Below, in pieces: positions 13,401-24,568 of a DNA stretch of 64,000 nt. The notes beneath the pieces were generated by a model. The model ran no database searches. It had not been told where the DNA came from and saw only the letters and a program-made list of their open reading frames with translations. The number at the start of each line of letters is the position of its first letter. Within the stretch, counting starts at the first letter, position 1. Location of the stretch: the NCBI GenBank assembly GCA_958510875.1, contig OY294068.1, positions 198,610,315-198,674,314 on the forward strand, given 5' to 3'. Made by a program: the position numbers and the translations under genes. This DNA comes from Endomychus coccineus (lineage: Eukaryota; Arthropoda; Insecta; Coleoptera; Endomychidae).

Positions 13401-16400
13401 ACAGCCATCCTGAAATCATATTACAGCTAGAATAACACAATAGAAATAAAATGGTCAATTATAAATCAAGCGTGTAGTATTGCTAAGGTCGTGAAATACG
13501 GAATTAAATGTATAATCATCTGAGGCAGTAATAAATCATCAAAATCGTTGCTTGCACATTCGAAAAATTATAAAACTCACTACATAATTCGAATATTTGA
13601 TGGAACACTTGAAGTGTAATGTTTCCCTAGAATTTAATCCATTATTACGGGCATCGCGGTCTCGTATTCAAACAAGATCGAAGACGAACATGATTTACTA
13701 TTCTATTTACAAGGACGCCCGGCCGAAATAATACCACATATTGTATAATTATTATTCCAAGAGATAGTGAACGAAAATCTCGATTTAATACCGCTTCAAA
13801 TGTCGTCGTAACATTTCAAACAAATAAAAATACTTTTGCTTCGTTTTTTAGATCCCACACTATATGTAGTACAAGGGAAGTATTGTGATTTTTTCCGGAT
13901 TTTCGCGGAAATATCCGTTTCCTGTTTTGAGATGCTGTTGCGTGTGTAAAAATTGTCGAGGCGATTCCTACTCGTCGTATGGATTTGAAATTTTGCAGAC
14001 CGCTGGAAAATTGTGAAAATAGGGACTCTTTTGGACTCGATAGCTCGTATCGAGTAGTATTTTTCACATCCATCTTCAGTTTTTCGAATGAAATTATAGT
14101 ATTTTATTGAATCATATTGTCAACCGCATTTCTCTGGTTATATATATCACACGTATTTAACCTGTACAAGTGTCCGAAATTCTCATTTAAGATTGAAGTG
14201 ACGTCATCGATGTGAATTTTACGCGTTAACTCTGTGGCAAATTTTGATAGCTCATGTGACAGCAGGTGTCAGTATAAAACTTAGAGTGGTATTTATAGTG
14301 TTATAAACGGCATAGTTAAAGTATTTAATAGTAAAAACGTGCTGGTGATTGGTGTTTATATATGTAACGGTATGTTTATTATAAATATTAAAAAAAAAAA
14401 TAAGATAAAGTTGTCCCATCTGTAACTCTTTCAATTTAGATTATTGGCGTAATTAAACTTATTGTAGAACGTAACATTTACAATACAATCCCACTTTTGT
14501 TCATTTTTTAATGTCACAAAATCGACAAAAAAACAATCCTTTTAAATCTAATTTTCAGGACTTTACGCAAACATAAACATATTTTAGGAATTTATTTATA
14601 ATGTTAATACTAAAAAAAGAGACTTCTAAGCATTAATAGAACAAATAAACGCATTAAAAAAATAAGAACATCATTATTATTGCCTTATAAAAATACAAAC
14701 TTTGAAACAAATAAATTTTTTTTAATTTTAAACCCTACTGTTATCAGAGTAATATATTCTCTAAAATTGTGCCTTTATAAAAAGTTTACTATAATTTTTT
14801 TTTCTTTGAATTAATTGTTATTTTAACATTACATAAGTATGTAGGTATTATTTGTTAATTAATGTTTTTTGTTTCATTTTCGTCAAAGTATCGAAAAAAC
14901 TTTCTACTTAAACACTACCCCATATTTCCTACTTTTAACCCTTTTATAATTGGAAAATGTATACTCAAAATACGGATTACACGATAAAGTAGTTTTTCAA
15001 GAAAAAAATGCCTCCTTTTGGCCTCAAAATACTTTTTAAATGCTTAATAATACGTCTGTAATACAGACAGTGATTCGATATGTTTATAGAACTTATAAGA
15101 ATATTTTAATATACTTAAAATATTAATGTGTTATAATTTCGATTGTTCGTGTTTCTGTTTGTTTCGGCGACTTGGGCATTTTTAAATGAAATTAGTGCGA
15201 TAAGGACGCCTTGTGATGTGCCGATTCTTTAGTGCCACGGAGTGGCTCGACTTCCTGAAGCAAAAAGGCTGCACTAAATTAGAGAAGCTCGTTGGTGGAT
15301 TAGCGAAAAAAGTTTGTGTCGATGTTTTCGGGTGAAAATTGTCTGTACCCGTTTTATTAACCCTGGAAAAAATAATGATGGGGACAAATTTAGACCTAGT
15401 TTTAAATGGAGAATCCAAAAAATGCCCAAATATGTAGGATGTTCTATTCAAAATTACTAATTTTTTTCCTAATGGGCGAGTTGAAGCACCCTGTAAACTG
15501 TATGAGTTAAGGTTAAGTCATTACCCGCTATAATTCAAGGCCTGAACGCTCGATTGTGCCAGAGGCTATATTGCAGCTGGTTACCGGTAACAATACCGGC
15601 AAGAAAATATTTTTTTTTTTATTTTAAGGACATATATAAAGACTTCCTGCTTAGACGGAATTGACAGACGTGAACTGGGTCCTTAGTTGCACCCCATTTG
15701 CTTTTATTTTATTCTAAAAACATGTCTTCCAAAAGATGTTTGAAATTATTGTCACTTATCTAATCTGTTCTAATTTTAAATTAAATGATCTTGTACAATC
15801 GTACAATTTTCCGAATTCAATTATGAGTGGAACATTCTGAAAAGACTATTTTACACACTCTGTATATCAAAAAACGTATCTTCACATACAATAGTATCCA
15901 GTAGATAGTCTTGAGAGCGTAGCAAATGCATTTAAGTATATAATTATGACATAAACATTGTTGAGTTTGACGTTATAATTTATTTTTATTTTCAATTTTC
16001 GACAATTATTGAAACAAACCTATTTCCAGATGTTTCAATTATACCACTTCGCATTGGAAGATCTAAATATTAGTTATAAGAGAGAAATTACATAAAACTT
16101 ATGGAGGGAAAAATGAGCTCATTCTAACCCTTATCTCCCAGTGTGGTAAAGGTCAACATTGGAGTTTTCAAATTTACTGGAATTCTAAAGACAGTGAGTG
16201 GTGAGGATGTGACGACATCACTATCTGAGTCAATTGGTTTCCTTCATACCCACTATCATAGTTTTGTCGCTTGGAAAATAATTGAATAAGAAAAATTCAA
16301 CTATCATTTTGAGATTTTAACCAAAGAACATCGCACCACCAGCACCTGGCAAGCTGATAGATTCATTCCCGCAAAGCAGACTGATTGATTTTTGTGACAT

Positions 16401-19400
16401 ATTACATGTTGATTCCAATATCTCCTTTCATTAAAAGTGTTTTAAAATTTTTTACTAATTCCTATAATGCCCAATAATGATTTGTTGGTCAAATTTTTTT
16501 ATTTCTGGGAATAATGGTACTTTTTCACATATAATTCAGTGATGTGGATATATTGGTTTTCCAGAGGGTGGTGTTCAGCAACACATAATAACAGATAACA
16601 TTTAAAAATACATTTGATTAGCTGTATTCCAATTGTTTCATGAAATAACCATAGACCATGAATAATATATGCCTGAAGCGCGGTATTTTTCCTGAATGTC
16701 TTAAAATTTCCAAAGTCATTCCATTATACAAAAAGGGAGATGTTAACCAAGCCGAAAATTATCGACCCATCTCACTTCTTCCCGTTTTTTCGAAAGTTCT
16801 TGAAAAGGTTATGTGCTCTCAAATGCTAGAATTTTTTGAATCCAAACTACTTCTTTCGAGTTTCCAATTTGGGTTCAGAAAAAACAAAAGCACAATCGAC
16901 GCCATTCTGCATTTCATTCAATCGACTTTACATTGCTTCGAGAAAGGACTTCATTCATTGTCACTTTTTCTAGATCTGACGAAGGCTTTCGACTGTGTCT
17001 CCCGCCCGATTCTGCTGGGCAAGCTGAGGGAGTATGGTTTCAGTGAAAACAGTCTTCTGCTTATTACATCGTATTTGTCAAACCGTTTTATGACTGTTTT
17101 TGCGGGCGGTGGGTATTCGGAGAGGTCATTGATTGAGGTAGGGGTTCCCCATGGCGTATTTTGGGACCCTTATTGTTTCTCGTGTTTATTAATGATCTCC
17201 CCGATTACCTACCGGGTGCGATTATTGAACTCTTCGCAGATGACAATACCATCTCTGTTTCCCATGCTGATTCTGATTGCGTAGTGGCTTTGGGGAGGAG
17301 GTAGAGTCGAGAGCCCTCGAGTGGTTTTCTGCTAATAAACTGGCCATTAATCAAGGTAAAACTGTAAAACTTTTATTTACCTTAAAAAACCATACTTTTA
17401 ATCAAGATAAAATTGCTCACACCAAGTTTCTGGGTCTTTTTGTGGATGTTTCTCTGTCCTGGAAGATGCATGTCGATCAGCTAGCTGGGAAACTTAAAAG
17501 AAACCTTTTTGTCTTAAGAAACCTGTCACATTCACTATCCACTCACGTATTACGTTCTACCTACTTCGCAAGTTTGGAATCGCATGTTAGATATGGTCTA
17601 ATCTTATGGGGTAACTGCTCCGAAGCTGATAGAATTTTCAGTCTTCAAAGACAAGGTATCAGAATCCTAGGAGGTAAACGCTATCGTGAATGTGTCAAAA
17701 GTACATACAAAGATTTAAAAATTTTAACCTTTCCAAGTCTGTTCATTCTAGAATGTCTCTTATATGCGCACCATGCTTTTCTTGCTGGTGATGTTGTATT
17801 AAATTCTGACGTCCACGACCACGATACTCGTGGTAAAATGGATGTTCATACCCAATTTCATCGGCTGAGCAAGTCAAAAACTGGTCATAATTTACTGTTT
17901 CAATTTTTTTAATAAAAGTCCTTTTTATATCAGAAATATGAATCAGAAAAGATTTAAAATCACCATAAAAAATTTTCTAATGTTTAACGCTTTCTATTCA
18001 ATTCAAGAATTTCTAGATCTCAAAATTATCTCAATATAACTTTTTATAATGTAAATTTTAAATATGTATTTGTTAATTGTAGTTAATTTTAGTGCTATCT
18101 ATATTTCTTAAATACTCTGATCTGTGCAAAAACTATGTTATTTGGCATCAATAAACTTATATAAATAAATAAATAAATAATAGAGATGACAAGTCACTCA
18201 CAAATAATTCAGTGAAACGTGAAACATTGTGAACCGAAGATTTGATAAATTATGCACAATTTTTTTTATTAAAACAGGATGCAAGTGATGCAAGAAATAT
18301 TGTAATTTGAAATTTTCCGCTTTAGTTTCATTAATTACATATTTTATCCACCCAAATAGCAGTTATCTCATGATTCTATCAAAATACTGAGTTATTATAT
18401 TTTTTTTAAATAATGCCTGACGCTCTAGTAAGTACTAAGTTACCTTGTTCATGATCCTTGAAAAGTTTGATTAATTTTCTATTCTACCCGAAACTACTGT
18501 TTCTTTCAATTCAATTTCACTATTTTGCCTATTATTCTCCTGGTGAAAAAACTGCCACTGTTAATTTTACGCAGAGATGAGTCATATCTCATTCATTCAA
18601 GTGTAATGACAAACACCATTCCTATCATCCATGACCTACTTGATTATTTTATGAAACAATTGAAATATAACAAGTGAAAGAAATGACAAGTATTGTACAT
18701 TGCTGGTATCGGAATTTTGTATGCTTGTGTTCCATTTAAAATATATTTGGAATCATAGTCCAAAAACTGCCATCTGCAGAATATATCTACATATTGTGAT
18801 TATACATTGAAAACCTTGAGTAAGCATCAATGAATGCAATAACCGTATTACCTTACCTAAACAGAAAATCAAACATTATTTTCAATGTGTTTATTTTACT
18901 GAATATTTGTCAGCGTTCATCTTAAAAAACTCTTGATTCAAGACAAGTCTATACTGTTATATACATATGGAGTAGGCTAAGGCTATTGACCAAATACTTT
19001 CATCAATGTATCTTAATTAAAACTTAGAAACCTACCTTGGAAGATGGGCTCCTGTAACCTTGTACTGTATAAAGTTAGGAATATATTGAGGTAAGTCGAT
19101 GGAGCTTGTAAGCCACTCTGTTGTTTGTTCAACAGTCCAATTATGAACCTCAGATCGTAACCAAGCTTCCCATAACTCCTTCACCGATATATGCATGTCA
19201 TCGTTACGATGGAAAGCTTTTTGCCTTCTTTCATAACCTGAATCGTATTTGAGCTCCTCACGTAAGAACTGAAAATACAAATCAAATATCGCCTCTTATT
19301 TTAAAATTACATGATCACACATACATCATCCGATTCGGATAAATCAACATTCCCATTTTCATCGTCGTCTAGTTTTTTATGTAACGATTTTATTGCTTCT

Positions 19401-19670
19401 AAGCCTAACTTATCACTAGAAGCCACAGATAGACAAGCAAAATCGTCTTGGGAACAGGTTTCGAAAATAACTAAAAGAAATCGATTCTACATGAAACTAA
19501 TTCAAATGAGCTTATCAATACTTACTATTATTAAGTGATGTACTTGCTAAATGACTGGTTCCACTATCTTTATTCTCAGATCTAGACGTTTCAGAATCAG
19601 GTGAACTTGCTAGGACAGGATTCCACATAATATTCCATATTAGCCAAAATGTGAATCCACGAAAATACAT
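4437..19670 (-). CDS. Stim: Stromal interaction molecule (ER calcium sensor), multi-exon
   Basis: Single-pass ER membrane protein that senses luminal calcium and opens Orai channels. Minus-strand exons: 19526-19670 (ATG, signal peptide), 19325-19446, 19036-19268, 13297-13409, 12799-13121, 8861-9028, 7094-7352 and 4437-4493. All have GT/AG borders and compatible phases. Order of domains: signal peptide (residues 1-22), canonical EF-hand loop DDDENGNVDLSE (75-86), SAM domain (about 115-200; WTVEQTTEWL, LPQY), transmembrane helix (about 213-228, after QPHWKD), coiled coil 1, then the SOAR/CAD Orai-activating region (SWAPPYTLQQWLQLTYEV, KKRSSLIGAF, RWNKIEQLCSF). The 57-base exon 8 adds an acidic segment QDDLDDDIAS, like the inhibitory acidic patch after SOAR in vertebrate STIM1. 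About 473 residues are assigned; the C-terminus is unresolved. Intron 3 is 5.6 kb and intron 5 is 3.8 kb, both full of repeats. Confidence 0.95.
4970..6240. repeat. Three tandem copies of a ~420-510-bp AT-rich repeat
   Basis: The block cacattggcattcttagtat recurs at about 4970, 5482 and 5904. Each is followed by the same series: ctctttct..., a gatattgattaattaaataa block, a tgggatataaa block, and an ending near atatattatacttcaccag. Copies differ by indels; copy 3 is shorter. It lies in the Stim intron between the exons at 4437 and 7094. No coding content is seen. Confidence 0.88.
6241..7093. other. Stim: Stim intron 7 remainder
   Basis: This is intronic A/T-rich sequence between the triplicated repeat and the exon at 7094. 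Short open frames on both strands show no domain or codon signal. I see nothing else. Confidence 0.5.
7405..8800 (+). repeat. Higher-order tandem array built from a transposase C-terminal fragment
   Basis: Six ~232-bp monomers alternate as A-B dimers of 465 bp; the same frame starts at 7868 and 8333, and a diverged first A is at about 7410. The B monomers read KWPPTSPDLEPMDFSW on the plus strand at about 7720, 8187 and 8650. This is the signature around the last catalytic acid of mariner-type insect transposases, which typically read WPPRSPDLTPLDFF. A monomers are a more diverged relative (NGHQHYRILFHLIYYG). Frames are broken, so this is repeat DNA and not a gene. It fills the 1.5-kb Stim intron between the two SOAR-coding exons. 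Confidence 0.85.
9029..11340. other. Stim: Stim intron 5, AT-rich part
   Basis: Intronic sequence rich in A/T runs. I found no coding exon, RNA gene or clear element between the exon at 8861-9028 and the Penelope-like debris starting near 11340. Confidence 0.5.
11340..12065. mobile_element. Palindromic remnant of a Penelope-like element (GIY-YIG end)
   Basis: Segments 11560-11815 and 11845-12065 are imperfect reverse complements of each other. The minus strand of the left arm reads YKLECEDCDK followed by YTGQTFKTRIKEYFNLNKG and VVNHIKETH. This is the GIY-YIG endonuclease end typical of Penelope-like retroelements, with stops. The right arm carries the same coding in the opposite orientation (VECEDCDECYICQ). 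At 11370-11400 (minus) a degenerate motif TTGATAA-(GCCACC/GTGGTG hairpin)-GAAAC resembles a decayed hammerhead core, 3' of the left-arm coding. It is dead. Confidence 0.65.
12389..12745. repeat. Inverted-repeat element beside Stim exon 5
   Basis: About 12389-12480 and 12652-12745 are reverse complements with a few differences. The shared block includes tacttacctt, gataagatgtt-like sequence and ttttccgtgatatgg. The ~170-bp centre is unpaired. The right arm ends about 55 bp from the exon at 12799. This looks like a short non-autonomous fold-back/MITE element. No coding capacity is seen. Confidence 0.75.
13410..16662. other. Stim: Stim intron 3, distal part, with dispersed-repeat fragments
   Basis: Non-coding sequence between exon 4 and the LINE. 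Recognisable pieces are: 13905-14055, related on the minus strand to 43690-43860; 15138-15170, a core shared with 44764 and 63238; and 15668-15706, shared with 31654-31691. The minus-strand frame at 15182-15451 is open for 89 codons but matches nothing I recognise. Confidence 0.55.
16663..18180 (+). mobile_element. 5'-truncated non-LTR retrotransposon (LINE), copy 1
   Basis: Reverse-transcriptase coding on the plus strand begins abruptly at about 16663. Motifs visible: NYRPISLLPVFSKVLEK, FGFRKNKSTIDAI, LDLTKAFDCVSRPILL, VGVPHG and an FADDN box in another frame. Compared with copy 2 at 60-61.7 kb, it carries a one-base loss at the PQG motif (about 17152) and another near 17296, so the polymerase frame is broken twice. 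The 3' untranslated part ends in AATAAACTTATA and a (AAAT)n tail at 18162-18180, typical of LINE insertion. The clade looks like the Jockey/CR1 group. It lies inside a Stim intron in the opposite orientation. Confidence 0.88.
18181..19035. other. Stim: Stim intron 3, proximal part
   Basis: Intronic A/T-rich sequence between the LINE tail and the SAM-domain exon. I see no other feature. Confidence 0.5.
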
Positions 19671-20820
19671 AGTTGGTTATTGTTGCGTACACTTATAAAT
19701 AATAAGGCGTAGATTTGTAAATAATAAAAAGCGACATTAAATCATAATAAAATTCGTATTCTTATTTTCTTCTAGTCTAATTTGACATTTCACTCATCAT
19801 CACAGCCAATTTTCTTTAAGGTCGAGGTTGTTGAAACATAGAACGACAGAACAGAAACACGAAATTTGCAATTCGTGCCAAGGTTCTCCCAAGAAATGAA
19901 ATCAACTTCCTTATATGCTCATGTTCATGGTCTCATATGGAAATAGGAATTATATATAAATCCATACACATATTTCATTTTTCGTGTCTTATGAGGTACA
20001 AAATTTGAATAGTTTTGAATCAATGAATATCACTATTGATTCTGCAATATTTGAAATTAATCCGGCAAATATTATAGTCATAGAACAAATTACAAATAAC
20101 AAATATAAAGATAACCAAAGAGAAAGCTGAGGATGTTACATAATTTACAAAATGCCAGTCCTGCCACAATGTCAAGATATTAAAATTATGAAACAATTTT
20201 GTAGGCAACACATATCACAATTCGCTGTAGGAAAAGTTCTCTATATAAAAAAGTGATAGACATTTCAATCAGTAACTGATTTGAATTTACTAATTATTGT
20301 GACAGGAGTTAACATATATGCTATAAGAAATAATCACCCTTATCCATTAAAAATACTCTTAAAGTACTAAGGACATTTCGTCTACCAAGTAGCCATCATC
20401 AGAGTAAATGCTTAAATACTATTTGATAATAATGAAAACAATGGGTTACCCTTAGCAGGATATACATTGGAATGTAATAAATTGCTTCTTCGTTTATACA
20501 TTCATATCCCTACTGTGTTTTAAAAGCGATAAAATTTCTTAACAAATAATTAAACTATTGTAATACAAACATTGGTGACTTTCAAAGGTACAACAATGTC
20601 GCTTTAGGCAACATATCTTACACTGTGAAGTAGCAAGTGTTGCCTACGTAAAATAAAGTTCAAGGTATATTGAATAAAATTAATTCTGCTATGGACCCCA
20701 AAATAAGTAACCCTCGCTTCCAAGAGATTTGTTATTTTATTGTACACACATTGAATGTACATAAACTTTGATTACCTTAAATGAATCGGGGCTCTTATAG
20801 ATAGAGTTCGAAGTAGAAAG
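19671..20820. other. Stim 5' flank and intergenic sequence
   Basis: This contains the untranslated leader and promoter region of Stim, probably near 19800-19900, though no clear initiator or TATA box can be assigned. A dispersed repeat at about 20320-20420 carries a hammerhead-like core. From about 20580 the first degenerate satellite motif (gcaacatatcttacac) appears. Confidence 0.45.
20376..20402 (-). ncRNA. Hammerhead-ribozyme-like core in a dispersed repeat
   Basis: The minus strand reads CTGATGA, then a GGCTAC-TTG-GTAGAC hairpin, then GAAA: the conserved core of a hammerhead around helix II. The repeat recurs at 23863-23889, with helix II sequence changes that mostly keep pairing. Helices I and III and a cleavage triplet are not evident, so activity is doubtful. 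Confidence 0.4.
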
Positions 20821-22460
20821 TAATGATTGCGAATATAAAATCAGTAAATTTCTCAATTCAAACCGAATGTAGCATTAAGATACGCTTGATTCATTTAATT
20901 TTAAAAACATGAAAGACTAAACACTAATAAAATAATAGATATATAAGCATGACCGATTCATTGAGGAAATCACTATATACAGGCAACACATCTTACACAA
21001 TGAGGTAACACGAGTTGCATAAAAGCTGTGTTAGAAATCGTAAAATGAGTTTGATTTCGAATACGATTATTAATCGGAGCCTTCAAATACGTTTGATTCA
21101 GTCAATTTTAATAATATTGAGGAAACCGGGCTTGATATTAGAATTACTATATTACTAAATTTATCAATTCGAACCGAATGTAACATTGAGATACGCTTGA
21201 TTCATTTCATTTTAAAAACATGAAAGACCAAACATCCGATAAAGTAATAGATATATGGACATGACGGATTCATTAAGGGAATCATTACATATAGGCAACA
21301 CATCTTACACAATGAGGTAACACGAATTGCATAAACGCTGTGTTAGAAATCGTAAAATGAATTTGATTTCGAATACGATTATTAATCGGAGCCTTCAAAT
21401 ACGTTTGATTCAGTCAATTTTAATAATATTGAGGAAACCGGGCTTGATAGTAGAATTACTATATTACCAAATTTCTCAATTCGAACCGAATGTATCATTG
21501 AGTTACGCTTGATTCATTTCATTTTAAAAACATGAAAGACCAAACATCTAATAAAATAATAGATATATGGACATGACGAATTCATTAAGGGAATCATTAC
21601 ATATAGGCAACACATCTTACACAATGAGGTAACACGAATTGCATAAAAGCTATGTTAGAAATCCTAAAATGAGTTTGATTTCGAATACGATTATTAATCG
21701 GAGCCTTCAAATACGTTTGATTCAGTCAATTTTAATAATATTGAGGAAACCGGGCTTGATATTAGAATTACTATATTACTAAATTTATCAATTCGAACCG
21801 AATGTAGCATTGAGATACGCTTGATTCATTTCATTTTAAAAACATGAAAGACCAAACATCCGATAAAGTAATAGATATATGGACATGACGGATTCATTAA
21901 GGGAATCATTACATATAGGCAACACATCTTACACAATGAGGTAACACGAATTGCATAAACGCTGTGTTAGAAATCGTAAAATGAATTTGATTTCGAATAC
22001 GATTATTAATCGGAGCCTTCAAATACGTTTGATTCAGTCAATTTTAATAATATTGAGGAAACCGGGCTTGATAGTAGAATTACTATATTACCAAATTTCT
22101 CAATTCGAACCGAATGTATCATTGAGATACGCTTGATTCATTTCATTTTAAAAACATGAAAGACCAAACATCTAATAAAATAATAGATATATGGACATGA
22201 CGGATTCATTAAGGGAATCATTACATATAGGCAACACATCTTACACAATGAGGTAACATGAATTGCATAAAAGCTTTACGTGAAGTCGGAAAATGAGTTT
22301 GATTTCGAATACGATTATTCATCGGAGCCTTCAAATACGTTTGATTCAGTCGACTTTAATTTTATTGAGGAAGCCGCGCTTGATGGAAGAATTACTATTG
22401 ATAGGTAACATATCTTACGTTATAAAGTAGAATTACTAGTAAGGTTTACATATCTTAAAG
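20820..22460. repeat. Satellite array, 312-bp monomer in 624-bp dimers
   Basis: The block tgttagaaatcgtaaaatga begins at about 21027, 21340, 21651 and 21964, with a diverged copy near 22277, giving a period of ~312. Monomers 2 and 4 are nearly identical (the same 61-codon frame at 21327 and 21951), as are 1 and 3. The higher-order unit is therefore 624 bp. Each monomer contains gcaacacatcttacac, and edges are degenerate at both ends. No protein is encoded. Confidence 0.9.
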
Positions 22461-24278
22461 AGCGTTGGACGACAGGATTAATATAATAAATAACCCTAGT
22501 ATCAGTATTTTACAAAGGATTAATCTCGAGGTGGTGGCTGTTTTAAAGTTCAGCAGAGAAAAAATACTGCGCTATCGTCATCGTTATCGTGGCTTAGCCA
22601 CTCAGCTGGGCCCATTGTGCGCCTCGTGGTCAGAAGCCTATTCCATTCTAGCAGGTTTGTGGCCCGCCGGAAACCCAGAATATTGCCAGTGTTGGCTTCC
22701 ATAAGTTCTTCTGGGAGCAGTTTTAACTCTCCGAAGTGTCGGTGCCTGAGGTATGCTAATTCTTTGAAAAAATTGACGGTGAACAGATGAAGCCACGCAC
22801 GATAAATCTAAACCTAAAACCTAGGGATTTATCTTTATTTCTTTATATTAATGTCTTAAATGTAGAAAATATTGCAAATATACAAAAAGCGGTTACTTTT
22901 TTAATAATGCAACAACATTAATTTGAAATATCCTGGAATCGTGGTAAAATTAAGATTTCAGGCACGGAATTTGTACATATTACGCATATGATCCCATCAT
23001 AATATAAACAAATTGCAAGTTGTTTAATAATTTCACTTTCATTAGAATGCTGATATCGAACTCTTTACGCCTTTTAGAACACGATGACCTCTACACCAAC
23101 TATAACATCGTGTAGTAGTAATTCAAAGATGTGAGAAAGTAAATATTGAAAGAGGCCACTGTTCAAGACAGTGCATTAAAATCATCTAGTAAATACTGCT
23201 CACAGTTCCTCTATCATTACCATAGAAAGTGTCGCAGTAAGTTACTTATCATTAAAAAGTAAGTTTTTTATTCAATTTCAATTTTTTTTAAATATTATTT
23301 CATTTTTGGATCCTTTAGATTCAAACTCATTTCTTCGATAAATAATTGATATTTTCCCAATTTTTTTATTTGAACAGTTTATTTCTTACTTTATTGAGAA
23401 GTTCTTAGTAATTTCCATGAATATATCTTACAGTTTATTATTGTCTATTAAAGGAATTATTATTATTTAATTGTCATTACAAACTTTCTTGGTCGTTCCA
23501 CGATGTTTACTCCTATTGTAAAACAATGAAATTACACGCTTTCTGAAACATATAAAACTAGGTACCGGTGTTCATATAACAGAGGTTTCTTTTTCTTCTA
23601 TGTGTTCATGCAGTTCCATTCAGAATAAACAAGTGCATCTTGATTAAGGTATTGTTGTTTTTACAAGAAAATAAGTGTGAAACTGAAATCCGTCTGTTTA
23701 CATACCTCTTCGAGTTTATCCAATAGGTACCTTAGATCATCTAATTCGAGTACAATACATACATTTAACCATAATTACTAATTTGTAACAGTCTTATATC
23801 AGACTATTGATAAGAAATAATCAGCCTTATCCACTAAAAATACTATTTAAGTACTGAGGACCTTTCGGCCACCAAGTAACCATCATCAGAGTAAACTTCT
23901 AATTTACTCTGATGATGTTAAGGGTGATTATTTGTTATCAATAGTGTTATAATATATCCACAGTGTGAACTCTTTTATAGTTTATTAGTCCTACATAAGG
24001 TTATGTTGCAATATCATTTGTCAAATATTGATTTGAGGTTACGTACCGCCCCATATTTCAAGGTTTTATAGAGACATTTTATAGTGACTAACTCGATTTA
24101 AACAAAATGTATGAATCTGTCTCTTCATTAAAATAATCTTAAATAATTAATATGGAATCAACAAATTGTTTATAACAGTTCATAGCCCAATCGACTTGCC
24201 AACTAAACCATTTCATATTTATGTTTTATTCACAATGTAATTTTTTTAGAAGGTTGTCGTGTCTGTGATGTTTTTAAT
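22461..24278. other. Intergenic sequence with a GC-rich patch and a dispersed repeat
   Basis: A GC-richer patch at 22550-22740 stands out from its surroundings. It is open on the plus strand (22465-22704), but I cannot assign it to a protein or element family. At 23800-23960 a repeat has inverted ends (ttgataagaaataatca versus its complement near 23935) and a hammerhead-like core. The rest is AT-rich. Confidence 0.45.
23863..23889 (-). ncRNA. Hammerhead-ribozyme-like core in a dispersed repeat
   Basis: The minus strand reads CTGATGA, a hairpin GGTTAC-TTG-GTGGCC with G-U pairs, then GAAA. It is the same family as 20376-20402. Pairing positions differ between the two copies in a largely compensatory way. 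A complete ribozyme fold is not visible. Confidence 0.4.
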
Positions 24279-24482
24279 GTAAATAATTCGTGGCGGGCAG
24301 ACAAGTTGTTAAGTTATTCAATTTCCAGAAAATTTTATCCTCGAGCAGGATTCGAACCTGCAACCTTTAGAGTGCTGACCGTCAATCTAAAGGTCGCAGG
24401 TTCGAATCCTGCTCGAGGTGAAACTTTCTCTGGAAATTGAATAGCTCGACAATTTGTGTGCATTCCACGAATTATTTAAATT
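24279..24482. repeat. Palindromic tRNA-derived element
   Basis: The two halves are reverse complements, centred on 24372-24385. Each half carries a perfect Pol III B box ggttcgaatcc (24399-24409 plus; 24348-24358 minus) within a tRNA-like T arm, ending in ctgctcgagg. Pairing extends outward through ttcaatttccag to taaataattcgtgg. It looks like two tRNA-derived SINE heads fused head to head, or a MITE that captured a tRNA 3' half. It sits just upstream of the first coding exon of the P450 gene at 24569. Confidence 0.75.
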
Positions 24483-24568
24483 CAAAATTCAAAATGTTAT
24501 GCATTTACATGAAACTTAGAGAAGCATTTATTTTATTACAGGTTTCCCTTCACCAACTAAATGAAAAG

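Noticed and set aside
24437..24568. In-frame N-terminal extension of P450 gene A
   Set aside because: The frame upstream of the ATG at 24569 crosses a good splice acceptor at 24540 and the palindromic tRNA-derived repeat. No better ATG is in place and a CYP12-like presequence starts at 24569.
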